DNA from: Bacteroidaceae bacterium
GTDB lineage: Bacteria > Bacteroidota > Bacteroidia > Bacteroidales > Bacteroidaceae
DNA: 64,000 nt
Direction: 5' to 3'
NCBI GenBank assembly: GCA_017547585.1
Contig: JAFYPH010000061.1
Span: 1-64,000 of the forward strand
Each line of letters begins with the position of its first letter. The stretch's first letter is position 1. Position numbers and translations under genes: made by a program. Of this stretch, positions 1-8,929 are shown one piece after another. Under the pieces are notes generated by a model, which worked only from the letters and a program-made list of their open reading frames with translations, was not told the origin of the DNA and did no database searches.

Positions 1-14
1 AAAGAAAAAATAAA

Positions 15-1976
15 ATGAAACGTATAATTTACATACTCGCATTAGCATTATCAATCGTCGCTTGCACCGACGACATTGACAAGAGTAACCGTTACACCTT
101 CACAGGTGAGACGATTGCCGACTATGTGCAAAATAGAAGCGACAGGTATTCGTATTTTATCTATTTACTTAAAAGAGCTAACCTTTGGGGACTACTATCC
201 ACTTACGGACAATACACGCTTTTTCTGCCCGACAACGATGCTGTTGAAAAGTTCATTGCCGAAAAAGACAGCATCTACCACGCAACAAAAGATACAGACT
301 CACCCATTTGGACGGGAGTAACATCGCCACTCGTAGAGGAAATAAGCGACTCGATGGCGACTGTCATCGCACGCACCCATCTGATAGAAAGAAACTACCA
401 CACTGCCGAATTTGGCGAGGGAGCAATAGGAAAATGGAACTTCAACGACATGATAATCACCATAAACTACAAGGTGACTGATGAAGGTTTCTACATTATG
501 CTCAACAACAATTCGGCCATCATCAGTAGCGACCACGACGTTGAGAATGGTATTGTTCACCTCATTGACCGTCCCATTGACCCAATAAGGCCCTCGATAG
601 CCACGCAGATTGGGAATCACGGTTTTTTTAGTCTGTTCCACAGCGCAATGGCAGCTACAGGCTTTGCCGATGCCGTTTCCCATATAATTGACGAGACATA
701 TGTAAAACCTAATATTAAGTCTCCCGAGCCAAATAAAAAATACATAAAATATACAGCATTTGTCGAGCCCAACGAGGTTTTTAATAAATATGGAATCTAT
801 TCGCTCAACGACCTTATAGCTTTTGCCGAAAAATGGTACGGCACCGAGGATAAAGGAAATTATGCGAGCCCTAAAAATGCCCTATATAAATTCGTTGCCT
901 ACCATTTTCTCAATGGCGAAATAACTTACGACAGGATAGTACCATCGGAGTCGGGCTTGGGAAGCGAAATTTATAACAAATTCAACAACCCCGGGCACGA
1001 CCACTATAATTACTTTGTAACCAAATATGGGAAATTGATGAAAGTCTTAAAGCCATTGAGTACCACTGACGGACATAATATATACATTAACTACTCCAAA
1101 CGCGCAATTCCTTATAATTTTGAAATGCGCAACCACCTGAATGTTCGCATTATAGAACTCACGGAATTCACGCAGATGAACGAAAAGTATGCAGCATTTG
1201 TGCCTGCTGCATCCAACGGATTGATACACCCCATTGATAAAATTCTCATCTACAACGAGGACGAAATGGTGGGAAACATTCTTAACGAACGCATGCGCTT
1301 TGATCTCTTGGCCCTGACACACGAACTTGCAAGCAATAACATTTGGCAGAATGGAGCCACATGTATTCCTCCCGGATATTGCGAAGGAGTAGTCAGCGAC
1401 GATTATTGGATAAGTTATCCCGGTTGGTACAATGGCGACAACATAGGACTCATGAACTATTATGACTTTTCTATAAAACTGCCACCCGTTCCCAGTGGAA
1501 CATACGAAATAAGATACGATGTTTTTATGCCCGAAAAGAATCATAATCCTTGGATGGAAGCAACTGACATATTCCAAGTATATTTCGATGGTAAAATATG
1601 TGGGTTGCCCGTTGTTCAAAAACTTCCGATGACAGACGAAAGTATTGGCTGGGTTGCAGATGAAAATACCTATGACAATGGTGCCGAAAATGACAAATTG
1701 TTAAGAAACAAAGGCTGGATGAAAGCCCCTGACAGTTATTTGGCATACAATGAAGCAACCCAAAGCTGGATTTCTGCAAGAGACTGCCACAGAACAGTGC
1801 GCAAAATTGCTGCTATAAAATATCTTGTAGAAGGAGAGCACTGGATACGTTTCCGCTTCATTGGTAAGTTATATGATGCTTGGGCCAATAATTGTGTTCC
1901 TAATTTTTTGGACTATATAGAGATTGTGCCGCTACACATTGTAAGCGACCCCACAAAGCCCGAGGACAGGCATTAA
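15..1976 (+). CDS. FAS1 (fasciclin) domain lipoprotein
   Basis: A 653-residue surface lipoprotein. The N-terminus is a signal peptide ending in a lipobox (SIVAC, Cys at residue 17), so the mature protein is probably lipid-anchored. Residues about 30-190 look like a FAS1 domain: YFIYLLKRANLWGLLSTYG and YTLFLPDNDAV match the usual start of that fold. A second FAS1-like stretch may follow at about 200-400. The last 200 residues (WISYPGWYNG, GTYEIRYDVFMP) look like a beta-sandwich module. FAS1 lipoproteins of this kind are common next to SusC/SusD glycan uptake genes in Bacteroidetes, so it may belong to a locus lying left of the window; that is inference. The start is the first ATG, 15 nt from the window edge, and the signal peptide supports it. 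Confidence 0.8.
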   Translation: MKRIIYILALALSIVACTDDIDKSNRYTFTGETIADYVQNRSDRYSYFIYLLKRANLWGLLSTYGQYTLFLPDNDAVEKFIAEKDSIYHATKDTDSPIWTGVTSPLVEEISDSMATVIARTHLIERNYHTAEFGEGAIGKWNFNDMIITINYKVTDEGFYIMLNNNSAIISSDHDVENGIVHLIDRPIDPIRPSIATQIGNHGFFSLFHSAMAATGFADAVSHIIDETYVKPNIKSPEPNKKYIKYTAFVEPNEVFNKYGIYSLNDLIAFAEKWYGTEDKGNYASPKNALYKFVAYHFLNGEITYDRIVPSESGLGSEIYNKFNNPGHDHYNYFVTKYGKLMKVLKPLSTTDGHNIYINYSKRAIPYNFEMRNHLNVRIIELTEFTQMNEKYAAFVPAASNGLIHPIDKILIYNEDEMVGNILNERMRFDLLALTHELASNNIWQNGATCIPPGYCEGVVSDDYWISYPGWYNGDNIGLMNYYDFSIKLPPVPSGTYEIRYDVFMPEKNHNPWMEATDIFQVYFDGKICGLPVVQKLPMTDESIGWVADENTYDNGAENDKLLRNKGWMKAPDSYLAYNEATQSWISARDCHRTVRKIAAIKYLVEGEHWIRFRFIGKLYDAWANNCVPNFLDYIEIVPLHIVSDPTKPEDRH

Positions 1977-2023
1977 ATAATGGCTTTGCTGCTGAGCCAA
2001 TAGGCAAAAGAAAATATACAACG

Positions 2024-2051
2024 AAAAAAGCATCGCTTGTGCGATGCTTTT
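2024..2051 (-). terminator. Terminator of tRNA-Gln
   Basis: An 11-bp perfect stem (AAAAGCATCGC at 2026-2036 with GCGATGCTTTT at 2041-2051, 4-nt loop). Read on the minus strand it is followed by a run of six T. It begins 7 nt beyond the 3' end of the tRNA gene, so it most likely ends that transcript. Confidence 0.75.
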
Positions 2052-2057
2052 CCTTTG

Positions 2058-2128
2058 TTGACCGACAAGGACTCGAACCTTGAATGACAGGACCAGAATC
2101 TGTAGTGTTACCATTACACCATCGGTCA
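2058..2128 (-). tRNA. tRNA-Gln (anticodon CTG)
   Basis: On the minus strand a 71-nt cloverleaf folds with acceptor stem TGACCGA/TCGGTCA, discriminator A, and T-arm GGTTCGAGTCC. The anticodon loop is TTCTGGT, which gives anticodon CTG for glutamine. The last pair of the anticodon stem is an A-C mismatch. CCA is not encoded. A TACCTTTG promoter box lies just upstream and a terminator just downstream, so it is a single-gene unit. Confidence 0.92.
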
Positions 2129-2144
2129 ATTCCCATTTGCGATG

Positions 2145-2152
2145 CAAAGGTA
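2145..2152 (-). promoter_or_regulatory. Promoter -7 box for tRNA-Gln
   Basis: Minus-strand TACCTTTG matches the Bacteroidetes -7 consensus TAnnTTTG and ends 17 nt before the tRNA. No clear TTTG is seen at the expected -33 distance, only an A/T-rich run. Confidence 0.55.
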
Positions 2153-2246
2153 GTGCTTTTTTTTCAAAAAAAAATATTTTCGGCATTTTTTTTCACAAAA
2201 AAGCTAAAATTTTTTGTTGCGGGGCACTTTGAAACGCAAAAGAGAC

Positions 2247-2254
2247 TATCTTTG
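2247..2254 (+). promoter_or_regulatory. Promoter -7 box for rsfS-ftsH-cdsA
   Basis: TATCTTTG fits the Bacteroidetes -7 consensus and is followed by GCA, as at several other promoters here. It sits 105 nt before rsfS. A TTTG at 2228-2231 is closer than the usual spacing, so the -33 element is uncertain. The 230-nt gap also carries the divergent tRNA-Gln promoter. Confidence 0.5.
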
Positions 2255-2359
2255 CAGTGAAAATCTGCAAAAGTATGGCAGGCGGAGCCATCCGTCCACA
2301 TTATTTATATTGAGCAAATTTTCTAAAAGGAATAAAAAAATCACATAAACATACAAACA

Positions 2360-2728
2360 ATGTCAGAAACAATAGACACAAAAGTTCTCTTAAAAGAGAT
2401 TACAGAGGCCATTCAGGAGAAAAAAGGCAAAGGAATAGTTATAGCAGACTTGACAAAATTGGGAAACACTATATGCGATTATTTCGTTATATGCAACGGA
2501 AACTCTCCCACACAGGTGAGCGCAATTACCGACTCTGTGGAGTATATGGTGAAAAAGGCTACAGGCTACCGTCCGATAGCCATCGACGGACTGCGCAACG
2601 CACAGTGGGTGGCTATGGACTACGGAGAAGTGCTCGTACATATTTTCATGCCCGAGACACGCGAATTCTACGACATTGACCACCTGTGGGCCGATGCCAA
2701 GCTTGAAATAATCCCCGACCTTGACTGA
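2360..2728 (+). CDS. rsfS: Ribosomal silencing factor RsfS
   Basis: A 122-residue protein of the RsfS/Iojap (DUF143) family, the usual full length. Members bind L14 on the 50S subunit and block 30S joining when nutrients are short. The conserved core is plain: KGKGIVIADL near residue 20, then NTICDYFVICNGNSPTQV, then DYGEVLVHIF near residue 95. It starts at ATG 2360 and lies 5 nt before ftsH, with cdsA overlapping ftsH in turn, so the three probably form one transcript. The order rsfS-ftsH-cdsA is conserved in Bacteroidales. Confidence 0.95.
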   Translation: MSETIDTKVLLKEITEAIQEKKGKGIVIADLTKLGNTICDYFVICNGNSPTQVSAITDSVEYMVKKATGYRPIAIDGLRNAQWVAMDYGEVLVHIFMPETREFYDIDHLWADAKLEIIPDLD

Positions 2729-2733
2729 TAATT

Positions 2734-4734
2734 ATGACGCAGGATAACAAACAACCTAAAAAGATGCCTCAGTTCAACTTTACCTGGCTGTACATTATAG
2801 CCGGTGCGGTGCTGCTGTTCATCTATATTAACGGCGGCGATGGCGGCTCTATGGTGAAAGAGGCCGACTATTCTGAACTGAAGAGCTATATAGAGAAAGG
2901 GTACGTGAGCGAGATTACCGTTTACGACAATGACGAGGTTGAGGCTTTCGTCTACCCCGACTCGGCAAAATATATTTTCACCGAGCGTAAGGGCCGCGCA
3001 ATTGAGCGCCCGACGATTGTTTCGCAGATTGGCTCGAAAGAGAAGTTCGAGGAGTTTATCGACGTGCAGGAGGCCAATGGAAAATACTCGGGCACGGTGA
3101 AGTACGACTCGAAGCCCGACTATTGGGGCGGCCTCTTCTGGAACGTATTCCCGCTGATTGCTTTTGTGGGAATATGGATTTTCATCATGCGCCGCATGAG
3201 CGGTGGCGGAGGTGCCCAGGGAGGAGTGTTCAACGTGGGAAAATCGAAGGCGAAACTCTTTGAGAAAGATGACAAAAACCGCGTAACATTTAAGGATGTT
3301 GCGGGACAAGAGGGTGCGAAACAGGAGGTGCAGGAGATTGTAGACTTTTTGCGCAGCCCCCAGCGTTACACCGACCTTGGAGGAAAAATCCCCAAAGGAG
3401 CTTTGCTCGTGGGCCCTCCGGGAACAGGAAAGACATTGCTCGCAAAGGCTGTTGCCTGCGAGGCCGAAGTTCCCTTCTTCTCGCTCTCGGGTTCGGACTT
3501 TGTAGAGATGTTCGTGGGCGTGGGTGCATCGCGTGTACGCGACCTTTTCCGTCAGGCAAAAGAGAAGGCTCCCTGCATCATCTTTATCGACGAGATTGAC
3601 GCTGTGGGACGTGCCCGCGGGAAAAACCCCTCGATGGGTGGCAACGACGAGCGCGAGAATACCCTGAACCAGCTGCTCACAGAGATGGACGGATTCGGTA
3701 CAAACAGCGGAATCATCATCATGGCCGCAACCAACCGCGTGGACATCCTCGACAAGGCTCTGCTGCGCGCCGGACGTTTCGACCGACAGATACACGTGGA
3801 CCTTCCCGACCTTAACGAGCGCAAAGAGGTGTTCGGAGTGCATCTGCGTCCGCTGAAGCTCGACGAGTCGGTTGATGTGGACCTGCTCGCGCGTCAGACT
3901 CCGGGATTCTCGGGAGCAGACATTGCCAACGTCTGCAACGAGGCGGCACTCATTGCTGCGCGTCACCAGAAGAAGGCTGTAGACAAGCAGGATTTTCTCG
4001 ACGCGGTGGATCGCATCATCGGCGGACTCGAGAAAAAGACCAAAGTGATGACCGACAAAGAGAAACGTACAATAGCGCTGCACGAGGCGGGACACGCTAC
4101 ACTCTCGTGGTTCCTCGAGCACGCCAATCCCCTGATAAAGGTGACCATCGTGCCTCGCGGACGAGCATTGGGCGCTGCATGGTACCTGCCCGAGGAGCGT
4201 CAGATTACGACCAAAGAGCAGATGCTCGACGAAATGTGTGCCATCCTCGGTGGACGCGCCGCCGAAGAGCTTTTCATCGGCAGAATATCCACAGGAGCAA
4301 TGAACGACCTTGAACGCGTAACCAAGCAAGCCTACGGAATGATTGCCTATGCGGGAATGAGCGACAAACTCGCCAACCTCTGTTACTACAATAACGAAGA
4401 GGCTGCCTTCCAGCGTCCCTACAGCGAAAAGACTGCCGAGCTTATAGACAACGAGGTGAAAGAGATGATAAAAGAGCAGTATGAACGTGCCAAACGCATG
4501 CTCCAGGAGCACAGCGAGGGCCATCATCGTCTGGCTAACCTGTTGATTGAGCGCGAGGTTATCTTTGCCGAGGATGTTGAAGAGATTTTCGGCAAGCGCC
4601 CCTGGGCGTCGCGCAGCGAGGAGATTTTCGAGAAGAACGAATCGAACGAAACAAACACAAATATTAACGAGCACGAAACCCCGCAGGAGAATGTAACAGA
4701 GAGCGAGGCGAGTGAAAAGACAACAGACCTATGA
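2734..4734 (+). CDS. ftsH: ATP-dependent zinc metalloprotease FtsH
   Basis: A 666-residue membrane-anchored AAA+ protease that extracts and degrades membrane and misfolded proteins. Two N-terminal transmembrane helices (about 17-33 and 136-153) bracket a periplasmic domain. The AAA module has Walker A GPPGTGKT at about 228-235, Walker [13 protein letters not shown], and the second region of homology [19 protein letters not shown]. The zinc protease site HEAGH is at about 450-454. The C-terminal tail is acidic and Thr/Glu rich, as is common in Bacteroidetes. The stop overlaps the cdsA start by 4 nt (ATGA), which implies translational coupling. Confidence 0.98.
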   Translation: MTQDNKQPKKMPQFNFTWLYIIAGAVLLFIYINGGDGGSMVKEADYSELKSYIEKGYVSEITVYDNDEVEAFVYPDSAKYIFTERKGRAIERPTIVSQIGSKEKFEEFIDVQEANGKYSGTVKYDSKPDYWGGLFWNVFPLIAFVGIWIFIMRRMSGGGGAQGGVFNVGKSKAKLFEKDDKNRVTFKDVAGQEGAKQEVQEIVDFLRSPQRYTDLGGKIPKGALLVGPPGTGKTLLAKAVACEAEVPFFSLSGSDFVEMFVGVGASRVRDLFRQAKEKAPCIIFIDEIDAVGRARGKNPSMGGNDERENTLNQLLTEMDGFGTNSGIIIMAATNRVDILDKALLRAGRFDRQIHVDLPDLNERKEVFGVHLRPLKLDESVDVDLLARQTPGFSGADIANVCNEAALIAARHQKKAVDKQDFLDAVDRIIGGLEKKTKVMTDKEKRTIALHEAGHATLSWFLEHANPLIKVTIVPRGRALGAAWYLPEERQITTKEQMLDEMCAILGGRAAEELFIGRISTGAMNDLERVTKQAYGMIAYAGMSDKLANLCYYNNEEAAFQRPYSEKTAELIDNEVKEMIKEQYERAKRMLQEHSEGHHRLANLLIEREVIFAEDVEEIFGKRPWASRSEEIFEKNESNETNTNINEHETPQENVTESEASEKTTDL

Positions 4735-5561
4735 AAAAGTTATTGGTAAGAGTAGCTACAGGAGCAGTTTTCGGAGTAGTACTTCTTGCATGCATCCTGT
4801 ACAACAACATCAGTTTCGGCGCGCTCTTTGCGCTGGTAACCTGCCTTGCGGTGAATGAGTTCTGCAACCTTGTACACGAGTATAAAAAGACCACTTTCAG
4901 CACCCCCGTTGCGGTGGTTGGCGGACTCTATCTGTTCCTTGCATTCTTTATGATGGACAAGGTAGCCGAGCCTTTCATGCTCTTCGTCCCCTACCTGATA
5001 CTCATTGCGTTTGCCCTTGTGCGCGAGCTTTACAAGAAGGCTGACAGTCCCCTGGACAATATGGCCTACTTTGCATTGTCGCAGCTCTATGCGGCGCTGC
5101 CCTTTGCATTGCTGAACATACTGAGCACATTCGGCCCCGGCGCATACAATTACATTATGCCCCTGTCGATTTTCATCTTCTTGTGGTGCAGCGACAGCGG
5201 TGCCTACTTTGTGGGCTCGGCAATCGGCCGCCACAGACTTTTCGAGCGCATTTCTCCTAAAAAGTCGTGGGAGGGCTCCATTGGCGGAGGCGTGCTTGCA
5301 CTCGTTGCAGCCTATGTGCTGTCGCTCTTCTACCCCACTCTGGGCGCCATCGAGTGGATGGGAATGGCCGCAGTGGTAGTGGTCACCGGCACTTGGGGCG
5401 ACCTTATCGAGTCGTGCATGAAGCGCGAAATGGGAATTAAGGATTCGGGTAACATCCTGCCCGGCCACGGAGGTATTCTCGACCGCTTCGACAGCGCAAT
5501 TCTCGCAATTCCCTCGGTGGTTGTCTACCTTTACATCTTGGGTGCGTACAACATTTTGTAG
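4731..5561 (+). CDS. cdsA: Phosphatidate cytidylyltransferase
   Basis: A 276-residue integral membrane enzyme making CDP-diacylglycerol from phosphatidate and CTP, the branch point of phospholipid synthesis. About eight hydrophobic segments are visible. The family signature is at the C-terminus (GDLIESCMKREMGIKDSG, then LPGHGGILDRFDS), and SPKKSWEGSIGGG precedes it. The start overlaps the ftsH stop. The 3' end overlaps the 3' end of lpxB on the other strand by 31 bp, and no terminator is visible between the converging genes. Confidence 0.96.
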   Translation: MKKLLVRVATGAVFGVVLLACILYNNISFGALFALVTCLAVNEFCNLVHEYKKTTFSTPVAVVGGLYLFLAFFMMDKVAEPFMLFVPYLILIAFALVRELYKKADSPLDNMAYFALSQLYAALPFALLNILSTFGPGAYNYIMPLSIFIFLWCSDSGAYFVGSAIGRHRLFERISPKKSWEGSIGGGVLALVAAYVLSLFYPTLGAIEWMGMAAVVVVTGTWGDLIESCMKREMGIKDSGNILPGHGGILDRFDSAILAIPSVVVYLYILGAYNIL

Positions 5562-6673
5562 ATAGCGTCGGCAGCGTGGCGCGAAGCTCCTGCCGGACCT
5601 AAAATATCAATCATCCTGTCATACTCCTTGAACATGAGGTTTCGGTATTCGGAATCCTGTTCAAGGAGTTTTTTCAGCTCTGCATCGAGGCAGGCGGGGC
5701 ACATTGTGTCGGCCACAAGCTCGGTGACGACCTCGCGGTCGGCGATGAGGTTGACAAGAGAAATGTATTTCACTTTCAGGAACATACGACGCAGCCACGA
5801 ATAGAATTTGGGCATTGGTGTTGCGTAGCATACTACCTGTGGCACACGGAAGAGTGCCGTCTCCAATGTTGCAGTGCCCGAGGTTACCAATGCTGCGTAG
5901 GAGTGCATGAGCAGACGATAAGTTCCCTCGAAGAGGCAGGCCTTGCGTCCCTGCAGATATTTATCGTAGTACTCTTTGTCGATGCCCGGCGCCTTTGCAA
6001 TTACGGGGACATAGTCGGGGTATTTTTCCATTGCATCGAGCATCATGGGCAGATTACTGTCAATCTCTTGCTTGCGGCTGCCGGCGAGCAGGGCCACAAT
6101 CTTTTTGTCGGGCAGGCCCGTAGAGGCGATAAATTCGTCGCGAGTCTCGCTATATGTGTCGCGGTAGGCGGCAACAGCGTCCACGCAGGGATTGCCCACG
6201 TAGTTTATCTTATAGTCGTGTTTCTTGAAAAATTCAACCTCGAACGGGAGGATGGAGAAGAGTGCATCGACGTCGCGCTTGATATTTTTTATGCGGTGCT
6301 CTTTCCACGCCCATATCTTTGGGGAAATATAGTAATAGACAGGAATGTCGGTGTTTGCGTGGACAAACTCGGCAATCTTTAGGTTAAAGCCCGGATAGTC
6401 GACGAGGATAAGAACATCGGGACGCCATTCGGCAACATCTTTCTTGCACATGCTCATATTGGAAAATATTGTCCTAAGATGCAGAAGCACAGGCACAAAG
6501 CCCATATAGGCAAGCTCTTTGTAGTGTTTCACACGTGTGCCACCCACGGCTGTCATAAGGTCGCCGCCGAAGAAACGGAACTGCGCTTCGCTATCAACCT
6601 CTTTGAGGGCCTTCATAAGATTGGAGGCGTGAAGGTCGCCCGATGCCTCACCAACTATAAGATAATATTTCAT
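5531..6673 (-). CDS. lpxB: Lipid-A-disaccharide synthase
   Basis: A 380-residue GT19 enzyme that joins UDP-diacylglucosamine to lipid X in lipid A synthesis at the inner face of the inner membrane. It begins MKYYLIVGEASGDLHASNLMKAL, with the GEASGD motif typical of LpxB. Other conserved blocks are DYPGFNLKIAEF, YYISPKIWAWKEHRIK, LPFEVEFF, YVGNPC, LAGSRKQEI and SGTATLETALF. It is the last gene of a minus-strand run after surE and the GH16 gene, with 27-nt gaps. Confidence 0.97.
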   Translation of the reverse strand: MKYYLIVGEASGDLHASNLMKALKEVDSEAQFRFFGGDLMTAVGGTRVKHYKELAYMGFVPVLLHLRTIFSNMSMCKKDVAEWRPDVLILVDYPGFNLKIAEFVHANTDIPVYYYISPKIWAWKEHRIKNIKRDVDALFSILPFEVEFFKKHDYKINYVGNPCVDAVAAYRDTYSETRDEFIASTGLPDKKIVALLAGSRKQEIDSNLPMMLDAMEKYPDYVPVIAKAPGIDKEYYDKYLQGRKACLFEGTYRLLMHSYAALVTSGTATLETALFRVPQVVCYATPMPKFYSWLRRMFLKVKYISLVNLIADREVVTELVADTMCPACLDAELKKLLEQDSEYRNLMFKEYDRMIDILGPAGASRHAADAIYKMLYAPKM

Positions 6674-6700
6674 TGTGACGTATTTTTATGTTTACAAAAA

Positions 6701-7942
6701 TCATTTACCATAGACGCGGATGTAGTCGACGTACATGTCCGAGCCGTTGCCGTAGCGTTCAAGGTCTATTTTCCAACCGCTGATGCCCCCAATGGCGTAG
6801 TTTACCATGAACAGATGGGGAAAGTCGCGGGAGATATAGTTTGTAGGGTGCCTGAAGACCTCAATATCATCAAGATAGTATATTGTCTCCTTTAATCCTA
6901 TATACAATCCGTATGTGTGGAAAGTTGTCGACCACGACGAGCGACCGCCAATCGAGAGCATGTCTATGCTCTTGTGTAGAGCCTCGCGGGGGCGTCCATC
7001 TTCGTCGCGCTGTTCCCAATAGTGGGTGGTGCAATTATAGCCCCAAAAATCGGGGTTGCCCTCGCCCTGTCCGCCGTAGACCTCGATAATATCAAGCTCG
7101 TCGCCGGGGGCGGGACGTATCTGATTCACTGTCCAGAATGCCGGCCACGTGCCCGATGCCGACTGGGCCACGAAGCGGCACTCAAGATAGCAGGGAGCCT
7201 TGAACCAAAAGCCCTCGCCGTCCATATTCACCGAGGCTATAAGGCCGGTGCTTCCTTTGCTGCCGTCGCGCTTGCGGGCAGCTATCTTCAGATAGGTGTC
7301 CACGCGCGAGAAGGGATTGTCCTCGCTGCTGACGTCGGTAAAGGGCCAGCCGCTGAAGTCGCCCGAGAGGGGCTTGTGGGCATTGTATCTTGCCCCGCGA
7401 CCATCGTCCGAGATTGAAAGTTCATCGTCAAAATCGTCCGAGAATATAAGTTTGAGTCCTTCGGCTGCGACAGGCGCTGCCGCGGGGATTCCCTCGCGCC
7501 ATCTGATGCCGCCTTTATTGTATAGCTGAAGCTCAAAAATATCTTTCTTGCCATCGTCCGAAGCTGCGTAAATGCGCACGGTCATCGGGCCGTGAGGCAA
7601 AGAATCGGCGTCGAAGCGGAAACTGCCGCGACCATCTTTTTTCAGCTTTATTCCCTTGGGAGTCAAATTAATGTCGCGGCCCCACTGCGCACGCTCTTTT
7701 TCATTGCTCGTGCCCCAGCACATTGCCTTTGCACGCGACATTCCCGGAGCAACGAACTTAACCTCGACCCTGCCCGAGACGTCGCTGCGGCACTCGGGCT
7801 GCAGCAGACGGATAGCCTGCACCCAATCCTCTTTCTTCACCCCCTGCCCAAAGTCAAAATCGAGCAGTGGCCTTTTCTGCGCCGACAAAGTGCCGCCGAG
7901 CAGAAAGGCAACAAAAAGCAGAAGAAGAGAATTCCTGACCAT
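6701..7942 (-). CDS. GH16-family glycoside hydrolase, secreted
   Basis: A 413-residue secreted enzyme with an N-terminal signal peptide (MVRNSLLLLFVAFLLGGTLSAQ). Residues about 30-150 look like a beta-sandwich domain. The GH16 catalytic domain fills about 155-413 and contains ELDIIE at about 280, matching the ExDxxE motif whose two Glu are nucleophile and acid/base. Flanking motifs GTWPAFW and STTFHTYGLYI also fit. GH16 includes laminarinases, lichenases, agarases and porphyranases; substrate cannot be told from sequence alone. It sits between surE and lpxB with 27-nt gaps and is apparently cotranscribed. Confidence 0.88.
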   Translation of the reverse strand: MVRNSLLLLFVAFLLGGTLSAQKRPLLDFDFGQGVKKEDWVQAIRLLQPECRSDVSGRVEVKFVAPGMSRAKAMCWGTSNEKERAQWGRDINLTPKGIKLKKDGRGSFRFDADSLPHGPMTVRIYAASDDGKKDIFELQLYNKGGIRWREGIPAAAPVAAEGLKLIFSDDFDDELSISDDGRGARYNAHKPLSGDFSGWPFTDVSSEDNPFSRVDTYLKIAARKRDGSKGSTGLIASVNMDGEGFWFKAPCYLECRFVAQSASGTWPAFWTVNQIRPAPGDELDIIEVYGGQGEGNPDFWGYNCTTHYWEQRDEDGRPREALHKSIDMLSIGGRSSWSTTFHTYGLYIGLKETIYYLDDIEVFRHPTNYISRDFPHLFMVNYAIGGISGWKIDLERYGNGSDMYVDYIRVYGK

Positions 7943-7969
7943 AATAGTTTATTTGCGGAGGTTACAATT

Positions 7970-8743
7970 TTACAAATCCCAGCTTTTCATTTCGCGCAGA
8001 AGGTCGTAGTCTGTAAGGTCGATGCGCGTGGGAGTGATTGCAACGTAGCCGTTGGCAAGCGCCACTCTGTCGGCCGTGCAATCCTTCTCCTCGGTAACAA
8101 ACTCACCCGTCAGCCAATACCATTTTCCGCCACGCGGATGGTCGTGCGCCTCGTACTCGCCCACCCACTCGCCATTTGCCTGACGACACACTGAGACGCC
8201 TTTATAGGGAGCCTTCTCGGGGAAATTGACATTGAGGCAGCAGCCTTTGGGCAGGCCGCGTTTGAGTACCTCGCTCACAATGTTGCGTATAATGGGAAGT
8301 GTGGGGGTAAAATCGGCATCGGGGTCGTGGTCGCATAGCGAGAATGCCACCGAAGGGATTCCCTTCATGCAGCCCTCGAACACCACTCCCATTGTACCCG
8401 AATAGTGGGCATTCACTGCGGAATTGTCGCCGTGGTTGATGCCACCGATTACAAGGTCGGGCTTGCGTGTGAGCAGGGCGTTGAAGGCCAGCTTCACACA
8501 ATCGGCGGGGGTGCCGGTGCAGGAATATATTTCTATGCCCTCTTCGCGCGAAACGGGCTTGAACATTATAGGTTGTTCGCTTGTGATTGCGCAGCCTTTG
8601 CCCGAACGTCCCGTGTGGGGGGCCATCGCAATAACATCGCCAAACTCGGCGAGCACCTTTACAAGGCAGTTGATGCCTTTGGCGCTGTAGCCGTCGTCGT
8701 TAGAAACAAGTATCAAAGGTCTTTTTGTATCTTTCATAATCAT
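7970..8743 (-). CDS. surE: 5'/3'-nucleotidase SurE
   Basis: A 257-residue metal-dependent phosphatase acting on nucleoside monophosphates. The N-terminal LVSNDDGYSAKGI carries the metal-binding NDD, and SGKGCAITS and GINHGDNSAVNAHYSGTMGV are the other conserved active-site loops. A second ATG two codons in (8737) is equally possible. It is the first gene of the minus-strand unit and has a good promoter 43 nt upstream. Confidence 0.96.
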   Translation of the reverse strand: MIMKDTKRPLILVSNDDGYSAKGINCLVKVLAEFGDVIAMAPHTGRSGKGCAITSEQPIMFKPVSREEGIEIYSCTGTPADCVKLAFNALLTRKPDLVIGGINHGDNSAVNAHYSGTMGVVFEGCMKGIPSVAFSLCDHDPDADFTPTLPIIRNIVSEVLKRGLPKGCCLNVNFPEKAPYKGVSVCRQANGEWVGEYEAHDHPRGGKWYWLTGEFVTEEKDCTADRVALANGYVAITPTRIDLTDYDLLREMKSWDL

Positions 8744-8785
8744 AAATTATTTTTGCACGGTCGCACCATGCTGTTGTTCATTTTA

Positions 8786-8817
8786 CAAAGATAGTTACAA
8801 ACGAGCAAAAGTTCAAA
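8786..8817 (-). promoter_or_regulatory. Promoter for surE-GH16-lpxB
   Basis: On the minus strand, TTTG (8814-8817) and TATCTTTG (8786-8793) are 20 nt apart, the Bacteroidetes -33/-7 arrangement. Transcription would start near 8780. Confidence 0.65.
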
Positions 8818-8929
8818 TGGCGGATGCCGCATATATTCGCCTTTTACGACAAATTTAATAAAAAATTGCGGAATCCGACTAAAATTACTACATTTACAAG
8901 CGAAACAAAAAAACAACCACACAAAAGTC

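Noticed and set aside
2668..4674. A 668-codon open frame antisense to ftsH
   Set aside because: It mirrors a highly conserved gene with strong codon bias; the translated sequence has no family motif. Similar long antisense frames over cdsA, alaS, the LruC gene and the SulP gene were dropped for the same reason.
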